Assembly: GCA_001592805.2 (NCBI GenBank)
Contig: CP051139.1
Location: forward strand, 1,922,001-1,986,000
Direction of reading: 5' to 3'
Length of the DNA: 64,000 nt
DNA from: Peltaster fructicola
Taxonomy: Eukaryota > Ascomycota > Dothideomycetes
Shown here: piece by piece, positions 1-10,837 of the stretch
Position numbering within the stretch: position 1 is the stretch's first letter
Layout: every line of letters begins with the position of its first letter
Notes under the pieces: generated by a model
Databases searched by the model: none
What the model was told of the DNA's origin: nothing
The model's input: the letters and a program-made list of their open reading frames with translations, nothing else
Translations under genes and position numbers: made by a program

Positions 1-2065
1 CACGAAAGATCTGTTCGAGACTTGCCACAAAGGAGTGAGTTGCTGGAGCTAACTTTTGATGCAGCTAGATCTGCGTCTCGGACACTTGCACTTTCCAGGC
101 AGTTGGTGCTGATATCCTTGGACACATGCAACGATATCGTACTTATCGGGTCGCTGTAGTATGCGCTGCAGTCGCGGATGATCATATTGCTCCGGCTATA
201 GCATGACTGCCATCGTACCTGATCAAGGTCAGCGCGTGCGTCTCAGAAGGTGTGATGGTCAAGCCACTGTACGCACAGTAAGGTGCCTCTGACTGTAGGT
301 CTCCTCTCTCAAACCCACCATATCAAACGACCGGTACTCTCTCGATTGTCATCGATGATCGTGTCGTTTGCAGGCAAGGAGCGTAGGTGCGGATCTCGTG
401 TGTCTTCCTGACGAAGGACGCGGGTCCCAAATCGTGGGTAATCCATCTTACCAACTGTGCTGCGAGACCTCTACGGAGCCTTGCTCGTCACCGACAGATG
501 CATGTCAGCGGGTAGAGCAGTGTCTGCTGTGCTTCGCTACGACACGTTGCCGGGCGAGACGGCCATTGCCTGCAGGAGGACTTTCGGCAACTTCGAACAA
601 CCATAGACGTCTTTCTCCACCACACACCTGAGGCGAAATGCTTCGGCGAAGTCTTCCAGTCAAAGCATTCGAAGATCGAGCGCAGAAAGTCAGCTTTGTC
701 GGCACAGTGCTTCGCGAATGAGCCCGAACCAACACCTTGTGTTGTCTCAACGTATCATAGTCAGGCGCCGACACGGCATGAGCTTCATGTACCAGCACCT
801 TGCTGTTGGCACGAGAGACAGGCCGCTATCAATGCACATTCTTCTTCGAATCGGGAGGGAAGGACATGTTGGCTGGGTGTGACGTATCGCAAGGGAATCT
901 GTGTGTTCTCTCTTCAGTGCTTATCTTCCGAAGGTCTTCGGATGTCGGCGTGATGAATGCTCTACCATCAACATTGCATGTTGTCCCTATTGCCTGACGA
1001 GGAGCGCAATCGGCCTAGATCACCGGGAGCTATGCATATGCTCACCAGCAAGACTACTCAACAGCAGTAGGAAGGCTGTGGATTACCAGTGCTCAGTCGA
1101 CGAGTAGCTATGACCACTGCAAGCTTGTTGACAGATGAACTGCTTGGCTGCGAGTAATAGATCCTAGATGGTCGAGAGTCGGTCGGAGTCTCTACTGACC
1201 TGGTGGTCACTCTACTCGTGAACCAAGTGGCAGCACTCCTCGGAAGCAGGCGCACTATGGCAGTCACACCATGCTCGTAACTCTGCATCCGCTTGTTGGA
1301 GCTGTTTCTGCGACTCGGTGGGAGCAGCGCGTGTCTCTGCATCGCGTTGTCTGCCGTAGGAAGAGGAAGGAACAGGCTGACCGACCTCAACCCTAGCCAT
1401 AGATGGGGAGTGTGGTGAAGCAGCAGGTCTTGATCGCAAAACGACATGCGGAGATCAGCATCTCACCACGATGGACTTTCAAGTGTGCAAGGATATGAGT
1501 GTAAGTACCAGAGCACCGCACGATGGTGTGCTTCGATCACATAGTGAGATGTAGTGTGTGATCGTCAAAGGTGAGGTCAATAAATCCATGGCTGGCTTCA
1601 TCGTCTCTCAGCTTTTCTTGCTCTGCTACCACTGTCTTCCCACGCCACCCTCGAGCGATACTCCAAGCGATGCATGACGCATTTCCCGTCGAGCATTAGC
1701 TACGGATAGCGGTGCCATAGACAGCGATGGCGACCAAAATCGAGTCGAATCGAGAATCGTCGAGCTTACGTTGTATCTCTGGCACTGCAGACCACAGATG
1801 TGCGACACCAAAACGACAGCTACCCTTAGGTGGCTGCTTTATAGAGCTCATCAGGCTCGCCAATGGCGCCTCGATCGAGCAAGCGTAACGATACGCCGCA
1901 ATCATGCATTGAACAAACTTTGGCCCCATGGGCTGTGGGATGGTCATGCCATAGAGTGAGCGTTTCGTTACAAAGGCTGTGTAGCTGCCTAGTATCACGG
2001 AACGGTACACCTTCGTGCTCTGCATATCCAATTGTTTAGCAAGCCTTGCCTGCAGCCTCGACACG
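1..2065. other. Intergenic, no supported gene
   Basis: Several short open frames occur on both strands but none shows a family motif, domain-like composition or plausible splice continuation. I see no repeat, tRNA or transposon end. The last few hundred bases probably hold the promoter of the DUF4419 gene. Confidence 0.5.
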
Positions 2066-3427
2066 ATGCACATCACCACATTGCTGGTCTTACCCGCACT
2101 GATGGCTTCGTTCTCACTTGCAAGGACAAATACCTCGTTGACAATCATTCCAGGCTCTCACATAGCGAAGAGACATCCTCAACTGGATTCTGTGAAAGAC
2201 CTCACCGGACTCTTCACCTCGTCCTGCTCCCCCCATTACATCGAGAACGATACAGTCATCCTTGCATCGTCCTTCGAGCACTGGGACTTCTCGGCATCGG
2301 CAACATACTCTTCTCCTTCCAGTTTCATTCGCTCCGCCATCGAAGCATGGGGCCGTCATGCTCACCTCGTCCTTCGACCTGATGATCTATGGTTCACGAT
2401 TCTGGTCCAGATGAACTACTATATGCTGTCTAATGCCGAAGCTGTTCGACCTATATTCGTGGCACACGAGGGCAAGAAAGAGATCATCATCGAAGATGTC
2501 ACCTGGGATGCTGTGATATCCAGATTCCGCGGACAGATACAATCAAAAATTAAGACCAAGTGGATGGCAGACTGGATCAGTCCAAGTTTTAGTACCTCTA
2601 CAATTGACGACGAACTCACAGCAACGGTCCTGACGATGGGCTTGATGAAAGCCTATTTCGATTACACAATGGGCATCATTTGTGGAATCCCGAGTATAAC
2701 ACTTCTAGGTACAAAGCAAGACTGGGAGCGTCTACAGGACAAAGTCGAGCGCATCAGCAGCTTCGGTAAAGGCGCAGAGCAATACCGAGATCGTCTTCGA
2801 CCCATCATGAAGCGTATCGTAGCATCTTTCGACAGTCCAGCAGCACCGACAACAAGAGCTTTCTGGGATGAGATGGTTCAGGCAAAACAATACCATAGCG
2901 ATCTTTGCGGCGATCCACCAACGCAATACTTCGTCAGTGGTTGGATATTGGGCTTCTTCTATTGGGACGATAACGAGGAGGTGAACCGCGAGCTTTCGCA
3001 AGGTCATGCCTGGCGTACCACTCAGGCGACGCTGGAATACGATGGCATTCGTTATGGTGAGCTACCACTGGAAGAGATTCCACAAGGCTATGCTACAACC
3101 AAGGTCAAGTTGATCAATGAGCACGGGGGCCCAGATCCTTCCAAGCCTCGGCCTGGGTTCGTGGCAGCTGGTAATATTGGCAAGCATGTCATCCATGGAG
3201 TGCCGGAACAGTACAAAGTTGCAGTGCATGCATTGCAACTCGATACCAACCTCGCAGACTCTGACGACTCTCACAGCACTATACAACCACTGAGCGGTTG
3301 GTTCCTTGCTGGAGGCGACCTCGCCGAGCCCGAGAAGCAGCAGCGACAGAAGGGAACTGAACTATCAGGCGACACAGTCAGTGCAATTGATGCGTGTGTA
3401 CCAAAGTCACCACACGAGGAGCTGTAG
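2066..3427 (+). CDS. DUF4419 domain protein, probably secreted
   Basis: Intronless frame of 453 residues. The start is the ATG at 2066, because the frame further upstream has only non-ATG codons; this start gives a clear signal peptide (hydrophobic residues 4-19 ending in SFSLA). The body matches the fungal DUF4419 family: 'RPDDLWFTILVQMNYYM' and 'VAHEGKKEI' near residues 110-145, and the W-rich 'GWILGFFYWDD' near residue 300. The biochemical role of the family is unknown. The C-terminal 35 residues are polar and look disordered. Potential N-glycosylation sites (NTS near the N-terminus, NDT) fit secretion. The neighbours give no functional hint. Confidence 0.85.
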   Translation: MHITTLLVLPALMASFSLARTNTSLTIIPGSHIAKRHPQLDSVKDLTGLFTSSCSPHYIENDTVILASSFEHWDFSASATYSSPSSFIRSAIEAWGRHAHLVLRPDDLWFTILVQMNYYMLSNAEAVRPIFVAHEGKKEIIIEDVTWDAVISRFRGQIQSKIKTKWMADWISPSFSTSTIDDELTATVLTMGLMKAYFDYTMGIICGIPSITLLGTKQDWERLQDKVERISSFGKGAEQYRDRLRPIMKRIVASFDSPAAPTTRAFWDEMVQAKQYHSDLCGDPPTQYFVSGWILGFFYWDDNEEVNRELSQGHAWRTTQATLEYDGIRYGELPLEEIPQGYATTKVKLINEHGGPDPSKPRPGFVAAGNIGKHVIHGVPEQYKVAVHALQLDTNLADSDDSHSTIQPLSGWFLAGGDLAEPEKQQRQKGTELSGDTVSAIDACVPKSPHEEL

Positions 3428-3576
3428 TGCTGGACTCTAAAGAATATCTTGCGGTTGGTGATAACCTGACGCACATCAATGAAAGTATTGTACGCCGCAG
3501 GTATAGCACTGCCAAAGCCAAGCATAACGGAGTCTCTCAACATGGCAGTACCGCGTGTGTAACTAGCAATGTCTGT

Positions 3577-3885
3577 TCAGCCATGGCATAGCTTTAAGAT
3601 CATAATGTGGTGAAGCACTCGGTTCTCTGGAACAGTGCTCAGATGCTCTTGCATAGCGTCGAGGTCGAGACAAGCGTTGTAAGGAATCCATGCCTCTGGG
3701 CCCAGTCTCCATGCTATGTGAGATGGAATATGCTCGATACAATGCTCGTAATCTTCGCGGGCTCTCTTATGACGCCCAAGGATGCGTAGTGAGAACAGCA
3801 AGTCCCGTGTGCTTAGGATCAGGAGTACTGTGAAGACGCACACTGCTGTAGCAAACATCCATACCGTCAATGGAGACCAACTCAT
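3577..3885 (-). CDS. Possible small single-pass membrane protein
   Basis: A 102-residue ATG-initiated frame whose N-terminus reads as one hydrophobic membrane segment (about residues 7-26, TVWMFATAVCVFTVLLIL) followed by a basic stretch (GRHKRARED). I recognise no family. It starts about 120 bp from the divergent uL15m gene, a common arrangement in this window, but it could be a chance frame or an exon of a longer gene that continues downstream on the minus strand. Judged weak. Confidence 0.3.
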   Translation of the reverse strand: MSWSPLTVWMFATAVCVFTVLLILSTRDLLFSLRILGRHKRAREDYEHCIEHIPSHIAWRLGPEAWIPYNACLDLDAMQEHLSTVPENRVLHHIMILKLCHG

Positions 3886-4004
3886 CAGCGCGGGAAGCCT
3901 CAGGCCAAAATCTCGGGAGTGCCACAGCTTCTAGCCACATTCTCGCCGCAAGATATCCTCATCCACGTTGCCTGTCATCAATCATTCAGACACGCCCAAG
4001 CACA

Positions 4005-4975
4005 ATGGACTCACTACGACGACCGCTGCTACAAGCAGCCAAGAGCTCCCTGTTCAAAACAGCATATCAGCCTATCGCGCCATTTCTGTACCCATTTCTT
4101 GCACAGCAAAGCCGAAGCGCAAGTATCTTGTCAAGCCTGTCAGAGAACCCAGGGCACTACAACAAGAAGATCAGACGTGGAAGAGGACCTGCCAGTGGCA
4201 AAGGAAAGACTTCGGGTCGAGGTACCAAGGGTCAGAAGGCACATGGCAAGGTCCCGTTCGGCTTCAATGGAGGTCAGACGAAAGACGAGGTCGTGGCCGG
4301 CAAGAGAGGCTTCGACAACCCGTATGTATTGCTGTGAGCGTGTGATGAGGATTGACTAATGTGTGTGTCAGCTTCTCTGTCGAAATGTCGCCTGTTAATC
4401 TCGATCGCATACAAGCATGGATCGACAAGGGCAGATTGGACGCATCGAAACCCATCACCATGAAAGAGCTGAACAGATCGCGCTGCCTACACGGTGTCAA
4501 GGACGGCGTCAAGCTTCTCGCTAGAGGCAAGGAAGAACTTCGCAGCAAGATCAATATCATTGTATCACGAGCCAGTGCAGAAGCCATTGCAGCAGTCGAG
4601 AGCCAGGGAGGCACAGTCACAACTCGCTTCTACTCCGAGTTTGCCGTCAGAAAGGTGCTTCGTGGAGAGATGGATCCGATACACTCACATCAGAGCCAGA
4701 TCCAGGTCGAGGCTGAAGGTTCTGAGGCCCCGCAAGAGAAGACAACACAGTACAGATACCGTCTACCCGATCCTGTCGGTCGTAAGGACCTGGAATACTA
4801 CAGAGATGCGGCAAAACGTGGTTACCTCTCTCACACCGTCAAGGAAGGCCACGGACCATCTCTGTTCTTCAAAGATCCTACGCTTGCGCCAAAGCCAAGA
4901 ACCGATGGAGCAAAGAAGCGCAAGGTCACAGGTGAGGTCAAGGTGGCTAAGAAGACTGATGCAAGGCTGTGGTAG
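4005..4975 (+). CDS. MRPL10: Mitochondrial large-subunit ribosomal protein uL15m (yeast MRPL10)
   Basis: Two exons, 4005-4321 and 4372-4975, split by a 50-nt intron (GTATGT...GTGTCAG) inside the Pro codon of 'GFDNPFSVEMSPVNL'; 306 residues. The N-terminal 45 residues are Arg/Ser-rich and nearly free of acidic residues, as for a mitochondrial presequence. The uL15 signature follows: a glycine/lysine-rich 'GRGPASGKGKTSGRGTKGQK' near residues 62-81, then 'FGFNGGQT', with the conserved core 'INIIVSRASAEAIAAVESQGG' type region in exon 2. It is an rRNA-binding protein of the mitoribosome large subunit. The C-terminal extension after the core ('RKDLEYYRDAAKRGYL') is typical of fungal mitochondrial members. 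The start was chosen at 4005 because an in-frame extension to 3870 would precede the presequence without adding conserved sequence. Confidence 0.93.
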
Positions 4976-5183
4976 TCTTGACGTGTACTTATATATTCAA
5001 ACTGGCACGTATCTCATGCGTTGAGCCCGCCAAGCAATGGCATTGACTATCAGCGGCAATTGCGGCGCCGATCCCGTGCAACATCGCGTGCTCATTACAT
5101 CAATTTGTTTTTATAGGACAATCTGATATACTGATGGAAGTAATTCAATCACCTCCACGGCCTCTCCAGCAAGTGATGTAGTG

Positions 5184-6134
5184 ATGGCCAAGCAAGCTGG
5201 ATTGGGAAAGCAATCATCAGATGAGAATATTACGGTTAACACAAAGCAAGCCGGACTATTTTCATGGAGACGAGCTATTGGGCCGGTCGAGAAGAGCCAT
5301 GGTGATCTTCCGCTACTCGTGTGCTGTCTAGTCACGGGCATGGTGGATGCTGCGACATTCAGCAACTATGCAGTCTTCGTCGGAGTGAGTTTAACCTTTC
5401 CCTCATTGGTACGGGAGATGTACTGATCACCTGGACAGATGCAAACTGGTAAGGGGATCGCATAGCACTTGGCTCAAGATTCTAATGTCGACTCAGGCAA
5501 TACTGTCATCCTCGGTCTGTCTACAGCAGGACTGCCAAGTAATCCTTTCGCATGGCTGACGACGCTCGTGTCCATTGCGAGTTTCCTTCTTGGAGCACGA
5601 GCAACATTTGAAGCTTCGAGACTAATCACACCAGACGGCGTCTACTCGAATCGCTTGTGGGCATCATCTTTGCTCTTCATCCAGGGACTTTTCATCGTGA
5701 TCTCGGCAGCGCTGGCATCACCGGAAGGCCTCATACCACAGAATCCTGGAGACACGAATCGTTACACTCTTCCTGAGACAGACATCTTGCACAACGTATA
5801 CATTGTTGCACTCATACCAGCACTGGCTGTACAGAGTGGCATGCAGATTGCTACGTCACGACTGCTTGGCTTCAATGAGTTGCCCGTCAACGTCTTGACT
5901 TCTACCTATTGCGATCTCATGGGCGACTTCAAGCTATTCGCACTGAACAACGTAAAGCGAAATCGCAGATTTTCCGCTGTTGTGTTGCTTCTGGTTGGGG
6001 CCATATCCTCAGGATGGATCATGAGGAGTATGGGTGGCTTGAAGGGGGTCCTCTGGCTTGCTGCTGGACTCAAGCTGATAACGGGCATATCTCTGTTTCT
6101 CTTTCTCCCTTCTCATGAAGAAGTGCTTCCATAA
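5184..6134 (+). CDS. DUF1275 (YoaK-like) multi-pass membrane protein
   Basis: Three exons, 5184-5384, 5439-5448 and 5497-6134, give 282 residues. The middle exon is only 10 nt. Together with the next exon it rebuilds 'FVGMQTGNTVILGL', the hallmark motif of DUF1275 proteins, so the microexon is strongly supported. Around it are the family's other landmarks: 'LVCCLVTGMVDAATF' in the first membrane segment, about six hydrophobic helices, and the C-terminal 'NVLTSTYCDLMGDFKLF' and 'GLKLITGISLFLFLP'. The family is common in bacteria and ascomycetes; its substrate is unknown and a transporter role is only presumed. The start is the ATG at 5184. Confidence 0.88.
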
Positions 6135-6380
6135 TCCGTATCCCAGAATCAGCGGCGCTGCTGTACCTTGTCTCGTCTACTACCTCCGCTCCGGTAAGCC
6201 CATAGCTCGTCGGCATCCAGTGCCATTCGAACAGCAGCAGCCGTAGCGAGAGAGTATGCTCGACGACATACCGGCATATCCTAGACTCAGCGTAGCTGCT
6301 GTATTGCGTTGCGTCTGATATCTCTGATTCAAGCGACCATGCTGTGATGGAACTCGTATTTCATAACCATGACAGCACCC

Positions 6381-6998
6381 TCATCCGAACACACCAGCAC
6401 GCTTCATCACATCTTCGAAATGATCGATACTTACAGTGTCGAGCTCACCGCCTGTAGCCTCACGGATCATGTCTCGAAGCACAGAGTCTGGGACATCTTC
6501 TTTCAGTTCGGTCGCTATCCTTTTCAAGTCGTTGATGTTGATCTCTCGGTCTTGATGCTTAGTGAACAGCTGATATGCCTTCTGAACTTCAGCGTGTAGA
6601 GCCTCTGGATCTTCAGCACGCTGATTCATTTGCAATGCGGCTACGGCATAGAATTGCTCGTACTCAATGAAGCCAGATTCCTCAGGATCCATGATCTCGA
6701 GAAGTTCAAGCCAGGCATCATTGTTCTTGGGAGGTGCATTCAATGCGACAAGGCAGCGCTTCGCGTCACCAGCGGTTATGACGCCATGTTTCTCGTCGTA
6801 GCCATCCTCTTCACGTCTGAACATAGACCATATCTCTTGGATCTCAGCTTCAGCTTCAGGACTAATGCCATGCTCCTTCGCGAGCTTCGATCGTCGTTTC
6901 GAGGCAGGCTTCGTGGCCGATTGTGCAGGCTGTTTGCGCTTCGGTGCCTGTGTCATGTCAGCAAACGAGAGTCCGTTGCAAGCACTAGATCGTACCAT
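6381..6998 (-). CDS. EF-hand protein, calmodulin/centrin-like
   Basis: A 205-residue intronless frame. The N-terminal 45 residues are basic and disordered (KRKQPAQSATKPASKRRSKL), followed by a four-EF-hand arrangement: 'SMFRREEDGYDEKHGVITAGD', the best loop 'DPEESGFIEYEQF', 'LFTKHQDREININDLKRI' and a degenerate last hand. Most loops lack the full set of acidic ligands, so calcium binding may be weak or lost except in the second hand. The layout recalls centrin/Cdc31 but with a basic tail. A second in-frame ATG (MTQAPKRK) 14 codons downstream is an equally good start. Confidence 0.78.
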   Translation of the reverse strand: MVRSSACNGLSFADMTQAPKRKQPAQSATKPASKRRSKLAKEHGISPEAEAEIQEIWSMFRREEDGYDEKHGVITAGDAKRCLVALNAPPKNNDAWLELLEIMDPEESGFIEYEQFYAVAALQMNQRAEDPEALHAEVQKAYQLFTKHQDREININDLKRIATELKEDVPDSVLRDMIREATGGELDTVSIDHFEDVMKRAGVFG

Positions 6999-7845
6999 TT
7001 GAGCATGCGCAGCTCCAGGGATGCTGCTAGGTGTGACGGGTGTCCTTGACAGCTCGAGCCAGTGAGGTCACACAGGCACCGCTAGCATTCGCACAGACCA
7101 TCGCTTCACATTTTCTTACCATCTCGACTCTCTTCTCATTGTTCTCACTCACATTCTCCGCTGTACTTTAGATGCCGGATCATTCTTGTGGCAGGTAACA
7201 TTCCACCAGGATGAAGCATAGAATGACGCAGGGAAGACTGCCAATTGAGCATGCGCAGTGGTCGAGTTACCCTTCAGCTCATATCGTAGGACCAACACCA
7301 TTCGCAATGAAAATGCTAGAGCTTGCCATCGACATCTACTCAGGATGAGCAAGTGTGGACAGAGTTGCAAGAAGAAACAACCCAGGCTTTCACTACAGTG
7401 AAGGTCCTGGTCTCCAACACTCTCTGAACTGATGCTTTGTTATCAGTCTGGAATTTTGACTGGAGACGACACGACATTCACCATTGCATCTGCATGTACT
7501 TCACACCATTTCACATCCTCGACCGACGCCATCGCTATGCAATGCTGTATCCGTAAGAACGAAAGAGCACTCCTTACATAAGCCTCAGCATACGCAGCCT
7601 CGCGCTTGCGAATTCCATATCAGGTCTGGTTGTTTGTCCCTCTATTTCGTCGCTCTGCTCACCTCCGGTCATCTCTATTCACCACTGCACTGTCGCGCCT
7701 CACCTCACCCACGATCCAGGCATCCTGCACCAGAACCGAGACGAGCTCATGTGTCGTCCACATGATACCATAGACAATCTCTTGCATTCGTTATACTAAT
7801 TACTGTTGACCACATGCAGGTTTTCGTCATCGGACGAGCCTAAGA
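6999..7845. promoter_or_regulatory. Divergent intergenic region, EF-hand gene / DOT1
   Basis: No convincing coding frame. The 14-mer TTGAGCATGCGCAG is present twice in the same orientation, at 6999-7012 (immediately 5' of the EF-hand start) and at 7245-7258; its core GCATGCGC is palindromic. Pyrimidine-rich, CA-rich sequence from about 7470 to 7760 looks like the 5' leader of DOT1, perhaps with a leader intron ending at the CAG at 7818-7820. Confidence 0.35.
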
Positions 7846-9396
7846 ATGAACGCTTTCTTTCGCAACAAACCTGGCACCAAATCGGGCGCTGCGAAACCAA
7901 CAGTCAGGAAAGAGACCATACTTGTCCCTGTCAAGTCGACTTCGAAGACTGGCCTCACGGCACGCTCATCCAGCTCAACGCCCTCTACGCCGCAGACGCC
8001 ACCTGCGAAACGATCAGCGCAATCTGCGACCACAAAGCCGAAGGACTCAAAAGAGAAGACATTGCAGAGGCCTGCGCAACGCGCCATCGCGAATGCAAGA
8101 GGTGTGAAAAGGAAAAGCGCTACACCGCAACCAGAAGGTCCTCTGTTTAGCGACAGCGAAAATGATGACGATGGAAGCAGTGATATTGGTGCTAGCGACT
8201 CTGATGTCTCGCGCAAGCGAATGAAGAGTAGTGTCTCATCGTTGGAGAGTATAGGACCTCGACGAGACATCGTGCTCAAGGAGACAGACAAATCTCCGCT
8301 GCATCTCGTCCATAGTGCAGACCTCACCTCTGGCCCGTACGAAAGCAAGTATCAGAACCCATGGGACAACAACGAGGAGGTCACAGTCAAACTGCAATAT
8401 CCGAGCCGAAGTTCCAGAGAGCGTTTTCAGCTGAAATGGCCCAAGCAAGGTTCAGACGAGTACAAGCCGTTCGACGATATGAAGGAGACGATCAAACACG
8501 TGGTCATGTTCTACTTCCCTGAGGCGCTTCGTGAGAAGTACTTGGACGACTCCAGTGGCTTTGAGCGTCGCTTCCATCGAGCGTGGATCAAGCAGAGTGT
8601 TCAAGATTGGGTTGATACAGCTCAGGAGTACAATACCGTGGTCCGAAAGCTAGTCGAAGACGGGTCAATTCAGCAGGAGCTGAGCAAGATGCACACTCTT
8701 GACCTTGAGCTGGTGAAACGGATTCTGGACCAAATCTACTCGCGGACGGTGTCTCTCAGTGTGGAAAAGCTGAAGGTATACAAGTTCGGCACAGATAATG
8801 TCTATGGCGAATTGCTACCTCGCTTTGTCCGAGAGATCTTCGACAAGGTCAGACTGAAGCACGAGCACGTCTTCGTCGATTTGGGCTCAGGCGTTGGCAA
8901 TGTGGTTCTCCAGGCCGCTCTCGACATCGGCTGTGAGAGTTGGGGCATCGAGATGATGAAGACGCCATGCGAACTTGCTGAATTACAGGCCAACGAGTTC
9001 GCTGCTCGAACACGACTCTGGGGCCTGAGCACTGGCAAGGTCAAATTGCTACAGGGCGACTTCACGGAAAGCCCCAAGATCGCCGAAGTGCTTAAGCGTG
9101 CAGATCTTGTGCTGGTCAATAACCAGGCATTCACCAGTGATCTGAACGAGAAGCTCACCGCTATGTTCTTGGATCTCAAAGATGGTGCCCGAGTTGTCAG
9201 CCTGAAGCCCTTCGTTCCTGATGGGCATCGAATCTCAGCACGCAATATTGGCTCGCCGATCAACCAATTTGTGCAAGTCCGTTTCGAATGGTACCCCGAT
9301 TATGTGAGCTGGGGAGGCAATGGTGGCCATTACTACATTGCAACGAAGGATCCTCGACCATTGGAAGCGTTCATGCGTAAGCACAACATTCGTTAG
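7846..9396 (+). CDS. DOT1: Histone H3-K79 methyltransferase DOT1
   Basis: Intronless, 516 residues. The N-terminal 150 residues are Ser/Lys-rich and disordered with basic nuclear-localisation-like patches, as in fungal Dot1. The catalytic fold fills the C-terminal half: 'VYGELLP' near residue 319, the SAM-binding loop 'VFVDLGSGVGNVVLQAAL' near 340-357, 'SWGIEMM', 'GDF', 'VLVNNQAF' near 422-429, and 'GGHYYIATKDP' close to the end. These are the DOT1 motifs I, X and the NNxxF element, all intact, so an active enzyme is expected. It methylates lysine 79 of histone H3 on nucleosomes in the nucleus. Length is near yeast Dot1 (582 aa). It converges with EBP2 across about 210 bp. Confidence 0.96.
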   Translation: MNAFFRNKPGTKSGAAKPTVRKETILVPVKSTSKTGLTARSSSSTPSTPQTPPAKRSAQSATTKPKDSKEKTLQRPAQRAIANARGVKRKSATPQPEGPLFSDSENDDDGSSDIGASDSDVSRKRMKSSVSSLESIGPRRDIVLKETDKSPLHLVHSADLTSGPYESKYQNPWDNNEEVTVKLQYPSRSSRERFQLKWPKQGSDEYKPFDDMKETIKHVVMFYFPEALREKYLDDSSGFERRFHRAWIKQSVQDWVDTAQEYNTVVRKLVEDGSIQQELSKMHTLDLELVKRILDQIYSRTVSLSVEKLKVYKFGTDNVYGELLPRFVREIFDKVRLKHEHVFVDLGSGVGNVVLQAALDIGCESWGIEMMKTPCELAELQANEFAARTRLWGLSTGKVKLLQGDFTESPKIAEVLKRADLVLVNNQAFTSDLNEKLTAMFLDLKDGARVVSLKPFVPDGHRISARNIGSPINQFVQVRFEWYPDYVSWGGNGGHYYIATKDPRPLEAFMRKHNIR

Positions 9397-9610
9397 GAAG
9401 ATGGGCATCTCAGGATGCATTTGAACGTGTAGATGCTTCACAGACAGGATACCCAACAGCGAGCATGGTCGTAATCGTGTCGTTGGTCAGTCTTTGAGCT
9501 GACCGTCAACCGCTGTATATATTGTACAGACTACAATGACTTCTATCATATCCTTTGCAGTTCGTGATAGCTTGCTTTCGAACAGGCTACTATAGACGCT
9601 GTATAGGCGA

Positions 9611-10837
9611 TCACGTCCTTGCTCTGCGTGATTTGCCTGGCCGCTGCTTTCCTCCTCTGCCCTTCATCTTCGTCACCGAATAGCCTCGCATGTCGCTTGT
9701 TGATTTGGCATCGTTGCTCTTTGCGAACCTTTTCTTGCCACCGAAGCCAAACTTCTCGTCCTTCTTTTGTCTCTTTCTGTTGGGCCCGTCTGCGTTGCGC
9801 TTAGCTCGTCGATCTGCCTTGTCTGCCTTTTCCGTCTCTGCTGCATCCTCTAGAGCAACGTCGAACATGTCATCCTCAGTGGCGTTCAGCTCAGCACCTT
9901 GTCGTTTCCTCTTCAGAGCATTGATCTTGTCCATGGTGTCACGCTTCGCCTTGTCACGCTCTTGCAGCTTTGCAACTTGCACTGCCTTTCCAAACTTCTT
10001 GAGATCTCTTTGCCGTCTTGCGTCCGAGCTCGCCTTTTTCCTTGCTGCTTCGTCGACCAGCTTCTGCTTCACCTTGCCCATCTGCTCTTCAGATTTGACC
10101 ATCTCGGCGAAGAAGTCTGTTGGTCTTGAGAACGGAACGCCTTCCTTCTTCAATTGCGATCGAGCCTCCTTGACTGCATCCAAGGACTGCTTGTAGAATG
10201 CGAGTTCTCGGTTTAGATCGTCGTCAATGTCCGCGATCACCACAGGCTCTGCTGATGTGATCGATTGTACTGAGGAGAATGGGAGTGTAGAAGGAAGTGC
10301 AAAGGCTTTGAGTGATCGCTGTAGAGCTGCTGTGTTATTGATCGTAAGTTTCTGATGCGGTATTATGTCGCCCTTGTCTTCTGAAGCGAGCGATTCGATG
10401 TCTGATATGGGTATGTCGTCCTCGTCGTCTGCGTTGGCATTGCCTCGATATAATGTGTCCTCGTCCTCGGAGTCTGACTCCGATTCATCTTCAAGCTGAC
10501 CTATCTCAACCCCATCAAGCCCATCACCGTCTTCTTGTTCATCCTCCTCGTCTGCCTCCCAGCCGTCCACGGCACCTTTGACTTGTTCTCTGGCCTCTGC
10601 ACGATCTGCTGCATCTTCTGTCTTGGCCTTATTGGACTCGGTCGAGAGAGCCTGAGCCTCTTCTACCTCCTCTTGACCTGCGATAGCCTGCAAAGGCATG
10701 CTGGCGACCTGCTCTGAACCATTGCTCCTGCGCTTTTTCTTCGCTGCTTCTTTTTGTAGCTTCTTCTGTCTTTCAAGCTTGTGATCTACGCCTTTGATCT
10801 GGTCGAGCCCTGCTTTCAATTTGCCGCCTTTCGCCAT
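9611..10837 (-). CDS. EBP2: rRNA-processing protein EBP2
   Basis: 408 residues, started at the ATG at 10837 because 'MAKGGKLKAGLDQIKGVD' is the family N-terminus; the longer frame upstream is not conserved. The middle is acidic (Asp/Glu tracts around residues 90-160). The C-terminal half carries the EBP2 signature: 'RPTDFFAEMVKSEEQMGKV', 'RRQRDLKKFGKAVQVAKL' and 'KRKRQG', ending in a Gly/Arg/Lys tail 'GRGGKQRPGKSRRART'. In yeast it is a nucleolar factor needed for 27S pre-rRNA processing and 60S assembly. It is divergent from the HSBP1-type gene. Confidence 0.95.
   Translation of the reverse strand: MAKGGKLKAGLDQIKGVDHKLERQKKLQKEAAKKKRRSNGSEQVASMPLQAIAGQEEVEEAQALSTESNKAKTEDAADRAEAREQVKGAVDGWEADEEDEQEDGDGLDGVEIGQLEDESESDSEDEDTLYRGNANADDEDDIPISDIESLASEDKGDIIPHQKLTINNTAALQRSLKAFALPSTLPFSSVQSITSAEPVVIADIDDDLNRELAFYKQSLDAVKEARSQLKKEGVPFSRPTDFFAEMVKSEEQMGKVKQKLVDEAARKKASSDARRQRDLKKFGKAVQVAKLQERDKAKRDTMDKINALKRKRQGAELNATEDDMFDVALEDAAETEKADKADRRAKRNADGPNRKRQKKDEKFGFGGKKRFAKSNDAKSTSDMRGYSVTKMKGRGGKQRPGKSRRART

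Noticed and set aside
1058-2148. Open frames of 129 and 150 aa on the minus strand at the left edge
   Set aside because: No domain, no plausible start context, and the second overlaps the DUF4419 signal peptide region.
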